Counted from the stretch's first letter, positions 1 to 14,968 are shown. The stretch is DNA of 64,000 nt from Ecdyonurus torrentis (GCA_949318235.1 OX439133.1:12387146-12451145), one strand, 5' to 3'. The notes: a model not told the origin generated them from the letters alone. Made by a program: numbers and translations.

Positions 1-234
1 ATTTGAACATTAAAATTATAGCAGTTTCAATACTGTATAGAGAAAGAAGATATCATATTATATAATTATATTATGTACATAACGCGTACTATTAATATTT
101 TCACTTTTTTTTTCTTGGTAAAAAAAAAAAAAAAAAGGAAAAAGTTTCACATAAGAGATATTATTTCGTTCATAATTCACAAACAATATGACGCAAGCAA
201 TCTTTTTTTTTCGCAATAACAATTTAATGTTATG

Positions 235-314
235 CTCTCTCTCTCTCTCTCTCTCTCTTACACACACTCACTTACTCGCACCTAAACAACACGAAACAAC
301 CCTCTTTTTTCACT

Positions 315-377
<63 letters not shown>

Positions 378-391
378 GTCTGTCTCTCTCT
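235..391. repeat. (CT)n arrays, interrupted
   Basis: Pure CT at 235-258 and 321-373, then TGTC units and more CT to 391, separated by about 60 bases of unique-looking sequence. Confidence 0.95.
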
Positions 392-532
392 TGTGTGTTT
401 TATACTATTCAAATATTAATCTCGCTAAAAAGTGAAGCTGAGTGAGTGAGTGTGTGAATATGTTTTATTTATTTTTATACATTGTATATTTTTTATGATT
501 ATTGTTGTTTGTTTGTTTGTTTGCTTACGGTA

Positions 533-664
<132 letters not shown>

Positions 665-1775
665 ATATTGAACATATTATGTTTTATATAAACTTATTCA
701 GGTGAAAGTTTTTATTTTTTTAACACCAAATCTTTTTACTCTGAATGTTATAAACTTTTAACATATCGAACCTAACAACAACATACTTCTGCATAATTTT
801 TTTTATAAACGTTCAAATGTCTAAACCAATATTATATATAAAGTAATATCACCTCAGTTTTACGCTTTTATTTTACTGTTTTGGTGATTTTTTTTATACA
901 ATTTTAATCTGCTATTTTTTTAGTTTACTTTATTAATTTTTTTCTTTTTTAAATTTTTATCATAATTTAGAGTATTAAAATTTATTTTTAAGTTATAGAA
1001 CAATATAGCTTAGTACTTGATTTTATTTTTTATAGAATTTTATAATATGCACGCAAACAGGAAATTACGTAATTTAAGCTGTTATATCATTATAGCATAA
1101 GTGTTGCTAAATTAAACATGAATAATTATGCTGAAAGTATTAAATTTCTGTTATTTAACAAAAATATTATGTAGTATAGAATATCTACTCTTTTTTTTTT
1201 TTTATTATTATTATTTTTTTTTATAAGGAATAGTACGTTACTGAAAATAGTCTAGCGCATAATTATTACATAATTGCCCGTATATGCACAATTTTTTTTT
1301 CTTCTTTGCATTTGTATTTCTCAATTATACAGCATATCAAAATATATATATTTTAAATTTATAAAACAATACCATAATTTTAAATTCAAAATAAATAAAG
1401 TTTAGTAAACAATCTCACAGAAGCCTGAAACAATAAACAAATACTATATTTGAGTTTTAAGCATATAGTGATGATGAAATACTAAATTTCTTGAAGTAGA
1501 ACCTATACATCACATGAAGTCATAAACTGTATACTGAATGTGTGCAAGGCAAGACAAAAGCAGAAACCAAGTCAAATGTAAAGAGAGAAGCTCTCTCATG
1601 ATGAAATTATCTTGAATAACAAGTTGATCTGCTTTCTCTGTCTGTCTGACTTGATGTTAACGACTTTCAATGTCCAACTTTATACTTTCCAAGACAAGAC
1701 AAAACTTAATCTCCATGAGGAATAAGATAAGGAGTAAGGAGACTCCAAAAACTTTTAGTACAACAAAATCTTCAC

Positions 1776-1780
<5 letters not shown>

Positions 1781-1864
<84 letters not shown>
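1781..1864. repeat. (TA)n array
   Basis: About 42 uninterrupted TA units. Confidence 0.97.
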
Positions 1865-1869
<5 letters not shown>

Positions 1870-2465
1870 ACATCAAGAAAAGGTTGTATTTGTTTTGCAA
1901 ACTATATATATATAATCAAGACTTTTTACTATACTTTTTTAATTGATTATAAAACGCTGTGTTATGTTATGATTTTAAAGGCTAGTGTATAAAAAAAAAA
2001 TTAATAAAAAAAAAAAATTATAATGTGGATATCTCTACTAAAACAATTAACAAAATTTATGTACTACATCACTCACTATTTTTTGGAACATTATACAGAC
2101 TAAATTCATTTGATTGCATAATTATGTGTTTGTCTTTGCATAAGTTAAGTGCCAATTGATTGTTTCTATTTTTTTTTTCTTTTTTAGCTTTCTTTTTTAT
2201 TTTTATGAACTAATGCATAAAGTAGAAAAGTCTAATTTGAATAAAAATTACATTTTCATCAAAAACGATTACAATTAATAACGTAAAAACTTATGATTCT
2301 TACATAAAACAACAATATAAAACCAGTCTATATTTCATTTTGAAGAAAACACAAAATTCAGACATCACTTGTATAATTTTCAGAGCAATTACATACTATT
2401 AAATTAATTAATGTATTATAATTAAAATAGCAATTACTTAACTTAAATTAATGGATGTCTCGTAC

Positions 2466-2468
<3 letters not shown>

Positions 2469-2548
<80 letters not shown>
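2469..2548. repeat. (TA)n array
   Basis: 40 uninterrupted TA units. Confidence 0.97.
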
Positions 2549-2553
<5 letters not shown>

Positions 2554-3447
2554 CCAAAAACACTAAAACTTAATTTCTTATAAATGAACACACAGAAACC
2601 TTAAAATTGTATTTGTTCTGTAAACCTCAAAGACGAGAGGGTTCAAAAAGCGACAATGTCATGGGCAAAGTTGTCATCAAAATAAAGCTATAGCTTGTAT
2701 TCAAAAGTGTTAAGCCTTGGGCTAACTTTATATATAATATATATATATATAGTATCTAAAGGACAAAAAGCCTCTTTGCTTTTATGTCAAACAAAATATT
2801 TTAAAAATAGAAAATACATATTGAACGGTGTGTCTGGTAATATAAATACAAGTATGAATAAATATATGAAAATCTAAGTAAATATGGTATTATAAATAAA
2901 ATACAAACACTCTAAAAAAAATAAGTGTTTGAAACTCTTGATGAGGTATAGGATGTTTGCATGAAATTGTGTGCTAGAGCCATGCATGAGCAAATACGTT
3001 ACCCAAGCATATAGGACAAACATCGTTTCAGGACATTTGTATGGAGAAAATCATAAACATGAGAAAATATTCAGATGTAACTCTTCAGTACAAACCAATA
3101 AATTGAGTGAAAAAAGTTTAGATAGTAATTTGTTAGTATAAACTTTATTTTTTCAGCGATAAAGAGTAAGCTCTTTATTATTCTAAAAACTTTGTATAGA
3201 CACACACTAAAACAAATTTATTATAAAAAAGTCTAAATAGTAACACTTTATTTACTTTTTTTCCGTGTGGGGAAATTAAGGTGTTTTTATCACTTCATTA
3301 TATTTTTCAGTTGCAAATGGGTTATTTTAACAATTAGTATTATACAATTATAATTAAATACTCCACTGGATAATTTTTGTTACTTTTTAATCTGCAAAAA
3401 AAAATGACATTTTTCTTTACTTGTATGCTATTATTCTGCTATAACGT

Positions 3448-3609
3448 ACAGTCCGCGCCACATAAGGATGTGACCAATAAGAGAGCATTTAAAAACTCTT
3501 TATTGAGTTAACATTACCCCACCTCCTAAAGACCGTGAGCGCTGGAGTGTCTATTGGCTCGTGGCTCGATTTCGATTAATCGCGAACATCCTTAGGTGGC
3601 ACGGACTGT
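3448..3609. mobile_element. Short inverted-repeat element (MITE-like)
   Basis: The termini ACAGTCCGCGCCACATAAGG and CCTTAGGTGGCACGGACTGT are inverted repeats of about 24 bases with three or so mismatches, enclosing about 115 bases that are unusually GC-rich for the window. Only one copy seen here. Confidence 0.7.
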
Positions 3610-4070
3610 GTGCCGTCGAAAATTAAACCAATGTGTGAAACCATGCATCCAATATATATGAGATATTTTGAATGTTCAAATATTCTTATTATACTAATCT
3701 GTTTATTTAACTTAGAGCTTCAATTTGAAATGGCTCATAATGCCTTATGTGACGTCATAACCATTACTTCAACAATACATTACAAAACTGTGTAAACCCG
3801 TTTCAACGCTTCTTTTTTTTTATTCAAATGAAACTGCCATTGGCTTTTTCACGCATGGTTTCTCTATAATTAGTCCTTGCAGACTCCTTACATTTACGAT
3901 ACGCACGGTCACGATCATTTAGGCAGGACGATGATTTCAATAAGACCCGACAGTATTTTGTATGAAGAGCCAAGCTTGGTCGATATTATCCATGCAAGAG
4001 AAGACTAAACTAAACTGAGAGACTTTCTGAAACCATAACACCTGGCCTGGCTGTATATACTGTATAAATA

Positions 4071-4073
<3 letters not shown>

Positions 4074-4165
<92 letters not shown>

Positions 4166-4187
4166 ACATATATATATATATATAATG
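4074..4187. repeat. (TA)n array with interruptions
   Basis: A long pure AT tract to 4155, followed by shorter TA runs broken by TT, TAC and TAA. Confidence 0.96.
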
Positions 4188-5899
4188 TATACGTATATGT
4201 GGTGAGTGGACGCTGTCTCCACTAGACCATAGCCTAACGAAACAGGAGGAAAAATAAAAACACCTTAAAAGAAAAGTTAATATTGTTTTCATTGTATTGT
4301 AATTTCATTAACTTTTTTTTTCTTTTTACTGAAAAAAAAAAAAAAAAAAAAAATGTCTCTAAAATTAAAGTTGTATCTTGAAAGAAAAACATAAAACAAT
4401 ATTTTCTGCTTCAACAATAAAATGTTTGTGTTCAATTAATTTTCAGATACAACGTTTTTGAACGGTCGAATTGATTATATATCAAAATAAAACAACACGG
4501 AAAGTTTAATTTAATTTTTCTCTTCATATATAGGTATGAAAACAAAACATTATTAGATTTTTTTTCATTTTATTTATATAAAAAATAGGATAAAAGCTTT
4601 TCAAATTGTTTTCTTTCTTTATTGAATAAATGGCCAATATGTGTACCGATTGTTTAATGATTAAATTTGACACAGCATTTTCAGTATATTTAAAAAGCTT
4701 TTTACTAGAAAGTACTTAAAAATACAGTATGTATATATAAAAATTCACAAATAATACAGTAATAATAATGTACACTTCAAAAATATTCCTTTTATTTTTT
4801 TCATTTTAAATTACAACAAATTTTCTGTGTTAACACACCCACACCAACACACCCACCCACACACAGATAGTTTTAATTTTAAAAAAATCAATCGGGCTGG
4901 TAAGTGTATTTTTTTATTTATTATTATTTTTTTTTTAAGTTTAAAACTTGAATTGAATTGTACCATAAATTTAAAATTTGTATTATTTTATAGTAAAAAT
5001 GTGATAATAATTAGTATAGCACCTACTGATGTTTGCACTCATAAATTTGAGCTTGCGCTTTGACGCCATATAGGAGCAGAAAATATAATTGCGACAAGTA
5101 TAGAAAAATGTTTGCTATTTTTCAACAACAACAAAGAAATCATAAATTTTAGATTTTTATTTTAAATGGATAAAATGACAATTTTAAAACAAAGAAAAAA
5201 AAAAACATTGCTTTAATTATCATCATATAATAAAAGAGCTAAAAATGAACTTGCGTATATTTATCTACCCCCTCAAACATGGCGATAAAGCGCACTATCA
5301 TAACATGCAACAACCTTAAAACCATACTTATTACGTTATTCCACGAAAAAAATCACTGACAAACTTTTAGTTATACCTATTAAACATAGGTTATACCTTT
5401 TACAATAATAAATATGCACTAAAAATATAATTACAACGGTAATAGTTTATACATATGCAAAAATATTAATAAAAAATTGCAACGAGAACGCGCAATAAAG
5501 AACACGTGGCAAAAATGACTCATAGACTATAAAAATTATTTTATATATTTACGTCTTTAAGGCGCAGACATGAAGTTATAGTCATATACGTATAGAGGAG
5601 CATAGGATATTAATACATACATCACATTGGTTAAATATAGCATGCAACATTAAACCGCTGTGACTTACTTTGTGTATATAATATATGAATTACGTATACT
5701 ATGTACTAGACGAAAGTAAAGAAGGTTAGTATACATTTTCATACCAATTTAGCAATGACTAGATATTTTATGATTAATTATATGTTAGACGAAAGAGAAA
5801 TTCTTATTTAGATTTTACTATAGAGTATTTTCATTTTAGTGAATGAAATTTAAGTTGTATAGTAATAACTGTCCAAAACTATTTTCTTTTTAATCATTA

Positions 5900-6170
5900 G
5901 AGGCAATAGGGTGGTTGCATTCATATAAAAGTCAACGCCATGTGTGAGTACTAAATATCATGAGCCGATCGGTAAAAATTACACATTTTGCCAGTTTTAA
6001 AATACTTTTTAGCAATATTTTTGAGAGCATTGAGGTTGTTAACCAGTTAAACTTGGTTTTCAAGTGTGGGAGAAAGATAAGAAAGATAAAATTAACCAAT
6101 TTTTAATGCTGAGTAATGTTAAGCATTGCTCCAGTATGGCGTCGAAGCGCATTCAGTATGACGTCATGTG
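5900..6170 (+). mobile_element. Foldback repeat family C, copy 1
   Basis: Shares a long colinear block with the reverse complement of 24580-24885: AGGGTGGTTGCATTC, AAAGTCAACGCCAT, CATTTTGCCAGTTTTAAAAT, AGAGCATTGAGGTTGTTAAC, and GCATTCAGTATGACGTCA at the end. The copies differ by many substitutions and small indels, so they are old. No coding capacity. Confidence 0.75.
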
Positions 6171-6430
6171 CATACAGTCATGTTCATCATAGAAGCTCAC
6201 TTATGTTAAATTATAAAAAAAGGTATAGATGATCTTAGCTGAGTTGAACAGGTAACCGGATGTTGGACAGTGGCTATAATAGGGATGCAGATATATGTAA
6301 ATTTCTCTGTTAATTGAGTTAATAATATTCACAAGGAGGGGTTATAATAGAGTTCCATATATTGCTATTATCAAATTTGGTGTTAATTAAAAAGCTTATT
6401 GTGTCAACTATATCACTGATTAAAATATAA

Positions 6431-6465
6431 TTAAATTAAATAATCGTCTTTATTTCAAAAACATG
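6431..6465 (-). repeat. Retroposon 3' end, family E copy 1
   Basis: On the minus strand this reads ATGTTTTTGAAATAAAGACG followed by ATTATTTAATTTAATT, i.e. an AATAAA-containing end running into an ATTTA-like tail. A match with one single-base indel lies at 31.5 kb. Confidence 0.5.
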
Positions 6466-6539
6466 ATATAGTTTTGAAAATGGGCAAAGTTTATGCCTTA
6501 ATACTATATTTCTGGACAACTCTTTACACCTAAGTTATT

Positions 6540-6666
<127 letters not shown>

Positions 6667-7278
6667 ACTCCAGTATATAATTATATAAAAATACTATATT
6701 CATTGACAAAAAAAAATGGAACACAAACGCCTTAGACAGCTGTGAAGTATTCTTTTACAAAGCTGGAAAAAAATTGTCTTAGAGGCAATTTTTATTGCTT
6801 TTGTATAATCAATAATTTTTTGAAACTATTTCCGTTTATTACATCACTTTAACTGTCATTTAAAAAAAACTTAATATTCTGCTAGGATCTGTTATACACG
6901 TAATATAACAATATACAAGCGAGAGAGGGAGGGCGAATGAATAATAAATAAAATCTTACATATTTTTAAATCAAGATGAAAGAAATTCTATGTATATATG
7001 AGGAAATGATCTAATACGTTTTCCAATTTTCATTCTCCTTTAATGTTATATTATTTTCAATTATACTAAATAATATATTATATAATACTATTAATTAACA
7101 GAAAACATAATTAATAGTACATAACATACAAGTTAACAATAAGTATTATATCAATTATATGTTATATTAATAGAAAGCTAACCATATAGTATAGTATAGA
7201 AATTATATTGATTGGAAATTATAATTGGCGAGATTGCACTTGGCTTTGTGTTAATTATTAATTACTTGGAGTGGTTGT

Positions 7279-7281
<3 letters not shown>

Positions 7282-7365
<84 letters not shown>
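7282..7365. repeat. (GA)n array
   Basis: 42 GA units, uninterrupted. Confidence 0.97.
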
Positions 7366-7368
<3 letters not shown>

Positions 7369-8592
7369 ATATAAAGACTGAAGGTAGCCAAGTGGATATT
7401 CTCCATTGATATCGCAAGCAAGAAATATACTCATCATCACATCTTCTTTCTTATTTTATCTTTTCTTCGATCCATATAAATACACGGTGAAAACTTTTTT
7501 CTTTAATGTATGTTTTGATATATGAATAATAATTTAAGTTTATTAAATATTATGTTTTCATGTGCATACACTATACAGCATCATAATTTGATTGCATATA
7601 AGAATGCAAAAGAATTGAGTACATATATAATGTGTATTTTTTTATTTGAAATACTTCTCCATTCAATTAAATTTAACTCTTAAGGTCACAGATCCTTTAC
7701 CTCTAGATTTGGAGCATCAGTAAATAAACCCCGTACTTCCATTTTTTGTTTTCCTAATAAGAAAACAATATAAATATATATTTACTTTTTTATTTATGAT
7801 AATATAAAATTGATATAATTTTAAAACTTATTGTGCTGTAGGTACCACCACTAAAATTAAGTTAGAAAACAAACTCGAAATCAACACTTATAGGCCTGAT
7901 TATTTTAAGGCTTCCTTTTTTGAGTTAAAATAACACTGGAGAGAAAAAAAAAAAAAAAAAAAAAGAAGAAGATAAGATAAGATTCATTATTTTAGTAGCT
8001 TAGGTTCCTCTTACAAGTTATATCATAGAATGTAATTGTTTGGTTAATTGATACTTCTGATTTAAAAATATATACATTATACATATTATGCAAATAAAAT
8101 ATATAAATTGGAATACTCTAAATCCTAAACACTTACATATTAACAAAAGTAAATCCATTGAAAAAAAAAAAAAAAAAAAGATTAAAAAGATTAAAAAGAC
8201 GATGACAATAATCCTTCTTCTAAATGATAATGGTTATAAAATCTAGAGAATAGACCAACGAGAAAGAATATTAAAATAAATTAACAAAACTTAAGATATA
8301 TTTAAATAGACATGAAATTAAATTTAAATTTCACACCCTATATATAATAATAATAATTACATTTTCATCTCTTATATAATAAGAAGTCTCATAGATTCAT
8401 TAAATATAATACGTTAGCATAAACACCTTTTAATTAAAACCTTATTTATTTCTTCGTGTATATATTATAATAAGAATAAAATGTAATGAGAAGACGTCTC
8501 AGTATCTCTCTCTCTCTCTCTCTCTTTTACCCTCCTTTTTCTCATCCCTCATATCTTGTTATCCAAATGTAATGTGCTGTAATGTAACTTGG

Positions 8593-8713
<121 letters not shown>

Positions 8714-9724
8714 AATATATTGTAGGTTATGGTATGCTTGGATGCCTCTTTTTACATCGTTATACTCGTCGTCTTCACTAATTAATCAACACTTTTCTTA
8801 TTGTACGTATATCTTATACATGTAAGAAATAATGTAATGTATATATATAATATATATATAAACGTAATTTCTTATGTAAAATTATACTCTATATTTATAT
8901 AAGTATACGTAACGTACTATACAGTAATATAATATATTTTTCATTTTGCTTGCATATATTTCTTATTTAAAAAAAATAATGACTTATTATGTTTCATACC
9001 ACAATGAGAAAAGAACTACGTTTTGTACACACGATTGTAATAAATACCGTTCAAAAACTCTCGCTAAATTTATGTAATGTTATTCTTTATGCGAGAAACA
9101 CGCACCAAATATTTAAATGGTAAAAGATATTATCATGTGTACTGTACGAAAATAAAAAACTGGCACAACAATAGACTGAATTATAACACTGTAATCTACT
9201 TTTTTTTTTTCTTTTTTTTTAGCACAATGTTCTCCTTGCATATTATAATATATATTAAACCAATCAACGATACACATATGCAATTATTTTGTTTAAATTT
9301 TCATGTATTTCGGTGCGGTTTAAAAAATGTCAAACATCAAAAAAATACAAAAGTTAAAAGAAAATATTAGAAAAAGAAATATAAAGTTCATAGTTTTTAT
9401 TGTCCCCTGGCACTAAACTAAAAAACCCCACCCCTCTAACTTTCTCTCAATATCGCGAGCTGTCTTTCACATGTCATTTTTTTCTTCTTTTTTTTTTTTT
9501 TCCTATATACGGATGTGTATCTTTCTGACAAACCGGAAATTGCTTTTCCACCAAGCGGCTAGCGAAAAAAAAAAAAAAAAAAAAAGTATGAACTGTCTAT
9601 ATTTAAGAGTAAACACAAGGGAATATAAAACTAGCCGCAAGCATTTTATAATAAAGCTTTGGTAAAAAATACACGTACAATTTTAGAGTTGTAAACAGTA
9701 AACTTGAATAAAATAATTTAAATG

Positions 9725-9726
<2 letters not shown>

Positions 9727-9759
<33 letters not shown>
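9727..9759. repeat. Poly(A) run, 33 bases
   Basis: Pure A. No recognised retroposon body precedes it. Confidence 0.95.
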
Positions 9760-9760
<1 letters not shown>

Positions 9761-9939
9761 CAGCAATTTAGTAAAAACCCATTTATCTTCAAAAACAGTA
9801 AACAGTAACCTTTAAAGAAATATATAAGTTTCAATATTTAAAAACAGCCATACAAAATTGGGGACGGGTGAAATGCTAAGTACGTACATATTTAAATAAA
9901 CCTCAAATTTGTATTATTATGATGCTATATTTGTAATAT

Positions 9940-10257
9940 TTAAAGGCATAGAAAACATAAAACAAGTTCTTTTTAATCATTAAACACAAAATAGGATCTA
10001 CAAAACTGATGATAATTTTTACCAGAATGTAAAGTGGCCTTACAAGAGAGTGTGAAAAAAAAGCCTGTAAAGTATGCAATTTGCGTGAATATGACGCAAA
10101 AACATGCAAAAACTAGTGTGGAAATGTTGTGCGGGTTGTATAAATCAACATTTTTTGATACAGTTGGATTTTGAGACCAATTAATGTTATTTATATAAGC
10201 CCAATCAAGTGTTTTGTAATGTAAATGCTCCTGTATTTATGTTGTCTATTCCTTGAA
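9940..10257 (+). mobile_element. MITE family A, copy 1
   Basis: Starts TTTAAAGGCATAGAAAACAT and ends GTCTATTCCTTGAA, matching six other copies in the window across about 320-350 bases. Shared internal landmarks are CAAAACTGATGA, AAGTATGCAATTTGCGTGAA, TTGTGCGGGTTG and CAAGTGTTTTG. The right TTAA is mutated to TGAA. It has no coding capacity. The terminal sequences are inverted repeats, so it is a non-autonomous DNA transposon. Confidence 0.85.
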
Positions 10258-10674
10258 TTTATCCTTAAAATTAGAAGACTTTGATGTATTATTAGTATTT
10301 AGAAAACATTTAGATCTGATATTGATAAGCAATTATATTTTATATAAATTTAAATAATATAAGTACTTTTGATAACCGCAAATATTTATTAAATTTTTAA
10401 ATAACATTATAATGTAATGAATGATAAAAACGTCAAGTTTAGTATTTTTTTTTCTTTTTTTGTATATTTTTTTTTTATTTAAAATGTAGTAATATTTATA
10501 TAAAATAAAGATAATACTCATTTGATATACAAATCAGATATAATGCACATTTTATTTTAAAAGGTCAGTAGGTCACTTCTGTGTTCTCTATATTGTGAAG
10601 CAGGTGCCAAAATTACATGCAGCTAATAAAACCACACATATTGCAGACTAATGCAGTTTAAACTATAATATATG

Positions 10675-10680
<6 letters not shown>

Positions 10681-10755
<75 letters not shown>
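10681..10755. repeat. (TA)n array with TATG flanks
   Basis: About 37 TA units bordered on both sides by ATGT/TATG tetramers. Confidence 0.96.
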
Positions 10756-10766
<11 letters not shown>

Positions 10767-11476
10767 ATATTGCTTGGATGTAAGTTAGGTAACGTAATAG
10801 ACTAATAAAATACATTATAATCTTTGACTTTTTTTTCTACGAAAAAACTTTAAATAATTTATTGATTATACAATCATGATGATTAAAAGTTCAACAGTTG
10901 TATATATGTATTGTAATGTTTTAAGTTTTATATACAAATTAGCGGTTATGACGTCACTAAGCCTTACCTGAACGAACATAAAAACGCAAATGACGTCAGA
11001 AGCATCATGACCACAATGAAATAAACTTTAAATTTTGGCATTGTAAAACCTTTTTTTTTATTTCCATTCGGTTTTTGTGTTGTTTGATTATAGTTAGCAT
11101 TTCAACGCTTATTGACGTCATGAACGTTAATTCTAGATATACAATAATTAAAACATTGCAAAACATTGTACACATTTTGTATGTACTAGTGACTGTTATA
11201 GTTCACCATTCAAAAACTAAACCATGTTGATATAAATATGAAATTAATTAATTAACTTATATCTTAAATAAACACGTTGAAATTTAACTGTGTGCACATC
11301 ATACTGTACATATATAGCATAAACATATATATAATAATAATTATACAAATATTTTTTAACAGTGTTAACTGTACCGTGTATCGGTAACAAATTACTGGAC
11401 GTAGTATTTTTTTTCTTTTTTTTTTTTCTTGGTACTAATAATAGTAAAAGCAAAGTCAACACTTTTTATTTTTTTA

Positions 11477-11480
<4 letters not shown>

Positions 11481-11507
<27 letters not shown>
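11481..11507. repeat. Poly(A) run, 27 bases
   Basis: Pure A, close to a T-rich stretch at 11407-11428, so this spot can fold on itself. Confidence 0.93.
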
Positions 11508-12350
11508 GACAATCCATGGATGAAAAACAAAAAGTGCGAACATCTTTAGTTTTTAACAAAAGCTCTGTCCACTTAAAAATAAAATGAGGTCAGAGAAAAA
11601 AAAATCGATATCAAATTAAGAAAATACTTGCTTATATATGTGGTGCAAAGATAGCTAATCAACAGAGAAAGGGGTAAACTGTTTTTGTTTTGTATTACTT
11701 GTATGTAACTAGATTGCAATCACGCACATGCGTTATGTATAATTATATATAATTGAGTATATAAATAGTTAAAATAAAAAATACGTTTTAATATATTTTG
11801 CCAAAAATTTTAGCAATAATTTACCTACACAAGGACAAAAATATATAGGCATTAATTATGATACCTCCTTTTCAGCACAATGTGTTTAATACAGCATAAT
11901 CTATGCTATACTGCGTCATAATTATGTTATGGAGCATAAATATTATGTTATATAGAAAAATTATTAATATTATTTTAATTTAGCATTATTTATGCTATAA
12001 TGCCATAAACGAAGCATAAATTACGTATAATTTATTCTTTCCGTGCACTAATAAAGAGTTTACATGTCATGTCAATTACAGAGTCATGTCAATATAATAT
12101 AAATAGTAATAATTTTAGAAGTGCATTTATAATTATACTTTACATAATACTTATTTTGATGTATAAATTAATATTAAATTTTGCGGAAATTATGTTGATA
12201 TATATAATTGTTTCTGAAATTGGTCTGGAATAATTTTTATGCAATTATTTATATCCATATATTAGACATATTAAGTTTGCCTTATATTAAAAAAAGAAAT
12301 AAGCAAATAAATAAATGTTAAGAAGTTTACATTTTATTTTCAAGTTTTAC

Positions 12351-12496
12351 TACACTCGACTCAAAAAACCTCAGTCGATTTAAATTGGGCATGCCTAAAG
12401 TATCGCCCATTGTCACATTTGAGGAGAAGGGAGGCGGCTGGGCGATACAGTAAAAGGTTGAACGGCAGGTAACTAAGGTTTTTTGAGTCGAGTATA
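12351..12496. mobile_element. TA-flanked foldback MITE
   Basis: The ends TACACTCGACTCAAAAAACC and GGTTTTTTGAGTCGAGTATA are near-perfect inverted repeats bounded by TA, the duplication used by Tc1/mariner-type transposases. A second inverted pair inside is perfect (TATCGCCCA at about 12400 and TGGGCGATA at about 12440). Size about 146 bases; superfamily inferred from TA only. Confidence 0.75.
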
Positions 12497-13620
12497 TTAT
12501 ATAATACTTGAAAAAGGAACGAGATAAAGAGAAAATGACGATAAAATGAAGCAATATTACATAATATGACTTTAACTTTATCGCAATAAATTGTCAAAAT
12601 ATTAAACAAAACAATAGAATATAGAATATCAGTCTTTACCAATCAATATTATAATAATAAACAACAAAATAGAAGAGAAAATCAATAATAAAAAAAGATA
12701 CTGATAACAAATAAGATTATATATTAAGGAAATTATCAAAAAGTAATGAATAATATAAATTATCAACAGTCTAAAATTTCAATTTCCGACTTAATAAAGA
12801 TAATACGTGAAAGTTTTGAGGAATTATATATTCCAAAAAAATAGTTTACAGTTGAATTAATAATAGTAATTTAAATCGTATTATTATCTATAAAATATAA
12901 AAGTTTTTTAATCAATAAATTATCCATATAATAATATTATATAAATTAGAAAGAAGTGCAAAATTCAATTTTCTTTTTCTTTAATTACAATTATAGTACA
13001 TAAAGAACATTGCATGATTAATAATTACTGTTACTAAGGTAATTGATTTAAATTTTCATTATTATTTCAAGATATCGTACTTTTTTTTTTAATACTGTAC
13101 TAGAATGTAATTTAATTTTTTTTTTCTTTTCAAGTTATATTATGTATACGAAGGATATAGAATTACTTATGAACTCTCTTTAAGTTTGATTAAAAAGTCT
13201 GATTAAACTTTTATTTGATATTACATGAAAGAATTTTAATTTTATTACAAAGTATTGAGTTAATTGTTCAATTAAAAACTGTTTTTGCATAAGTTTTTGT
13301 GTTATGGAATTTGAAACTACGGTCAAGTGATTCGTTGTTTCAGTCAGTACTATCATATTTTATACACTATAGTATATCATACTAGAGTTTTTTTTTTTTT
13401 TTTTCTATATAAAATTAGGTTCTAAGCCTAAATTTTATGAAATTTTCAAAGAATATTTATATATATATTTTAATTATTATTGTTTTAGGCTTCAAAAATA
13501 ATAATTATAATAAAATTGTGAAAAGTGATATTTTGACCTGATTTATTGATTGATTGATTAATTATTTTAGTCACAGGTTAGGACAGAACTAATATTATGT
13601 TACAAAAATATTTGAAGACA

Positions 13621-13648
13621 TTTTTTTTTTTTTTTTTTTTTTTTTTTT
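13621..13648. repeat. Poly(T) run, 28 bases
   Basis: Pure T. Confidence 0.94.
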
Positions 13649-14183
13649 GCCTCTCGCCGCAATTTAGAAAACTAATCAAAAATATAAAGTCCCCAAATAT
13701 ATATGGGGGAAAATAGTCACACTAATAAATGATATTTGAACAAGAGCTCTTTAAATTGTTCTCATAGTATTATGATCTAATTTTGTGCATTTGCACAGTA
13801 CTAGCATAAAAATGCAAATTAATAAAAATTTAACAGTTTTAATAATTCCGACAAGTGAGAAAGCTTAAAGGAGCAAAATTTAATGTTGCAGGTTTTTGTG
13901 GTTGATTTTTTTTTTTTTAACCAAACTTTTGTACTGTTACAAATTCACTGATAACAATATCTAAAAATATATTAGTCGCATGAAACTGTTATCAGATTTC
14001 ATTGATTAGCTTCTGAATGAGACTAAATTTTTTAAGATATATTTTTGAAGCCGTTGGTACTTTAATAAATAACCATCGTTTCGTAACATTAGGAAACCTC
14101 AAGTAATTTTAAAAGTATTACGAATCAAATATTTCTATTCAATAAAACCTTTTTTAAGTGACATACTTTGATTGGAAATTTTA

Positions 14184-14186
<3 letters not shown>

Positions 14187-14267
<81 letters not shown>
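14187..14267. repeat. (GA)n array
   Basis: About 40 GA units. Confidence 0.97.
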
Positions 14268-14270
<3 letters not shown>

Positions 14271-14642
14271 TGCCATAGCAATAAAAAAATCTACAATATT
14301 AAAGTAATAAATTACCATATTTCATATTGTTGTTGTTATTATTTTTTGACATTATATTAATTAATAAATAACAAGACAACTTTAATTAAATATAATTTAT
14401 CTTATAAATATATATATAACTAAGAATATAACAAAATTTTATATAATAGCTTTTCTTTGGTAAAACACATTTTATCTCAGCATGTTGTTTATTTATTAAA
14501 AAACATATTTTATATATAAAATACAGTATCTCAAAAAGGTTAATAATTATTGATGAAAATACCACAAAAATGTTATTTATAAAATAAGGTTGTATTTATA
14601 TTTTAATTATAAGATAATATATAATTTTGTCTACATTTCATT

Positions 14643-14968
14643 TTAAAGGCATAAAACACGTTGAACATAAACTTATCTCATGACAATATACTAACATACC
14701 TGAAAATCAAGTTGATTTAGCCAGTCATTGATTTCTAATTTATTGTACATGCACGAAATTACGAATGCAGAATATAACGTCACAGATTGCTTGTTTTACG
14801 AGCGAGTGGACCAGCGAGCTGTGTATTCATATTCCATATCCACCATTTTCGTGAATGGATAATAAAATAAAAATCAATGACTCCGGCTAAATCAAAGTTG
14901 ATTTTTAGATACGTTAGGATATTACCTGTCATTAGACAATTTTTTTTAAAGTGTTATATGGCTTTAAA
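14643..14968. mobile_element. Foldback MITE family B, copy 1
   Basis: Ends TTAAAGGCATAAAACACG and GTGTTATATGGCTTTAA pair as inverted repeats, and inner arms pair as well (AAAATCAAGTTGATTTAGCC against GGCTAAATCAAAGTTGATTT). About 325 bases. It shares arm sequence with the copy at 62.7 kb, including CATACCTGAAAATCAA and TTGATTTCTAATTTATT. Its central CRE-like site is degenerate (TAACGTCA). Confidence 0.85.

Noticed and set aside
12327..12642. Minus-strand frames of 75 and 93 codons
   Set aside because: They overlap each other in different frames and cross the foldback MITE at 12.35-12.50 kb.
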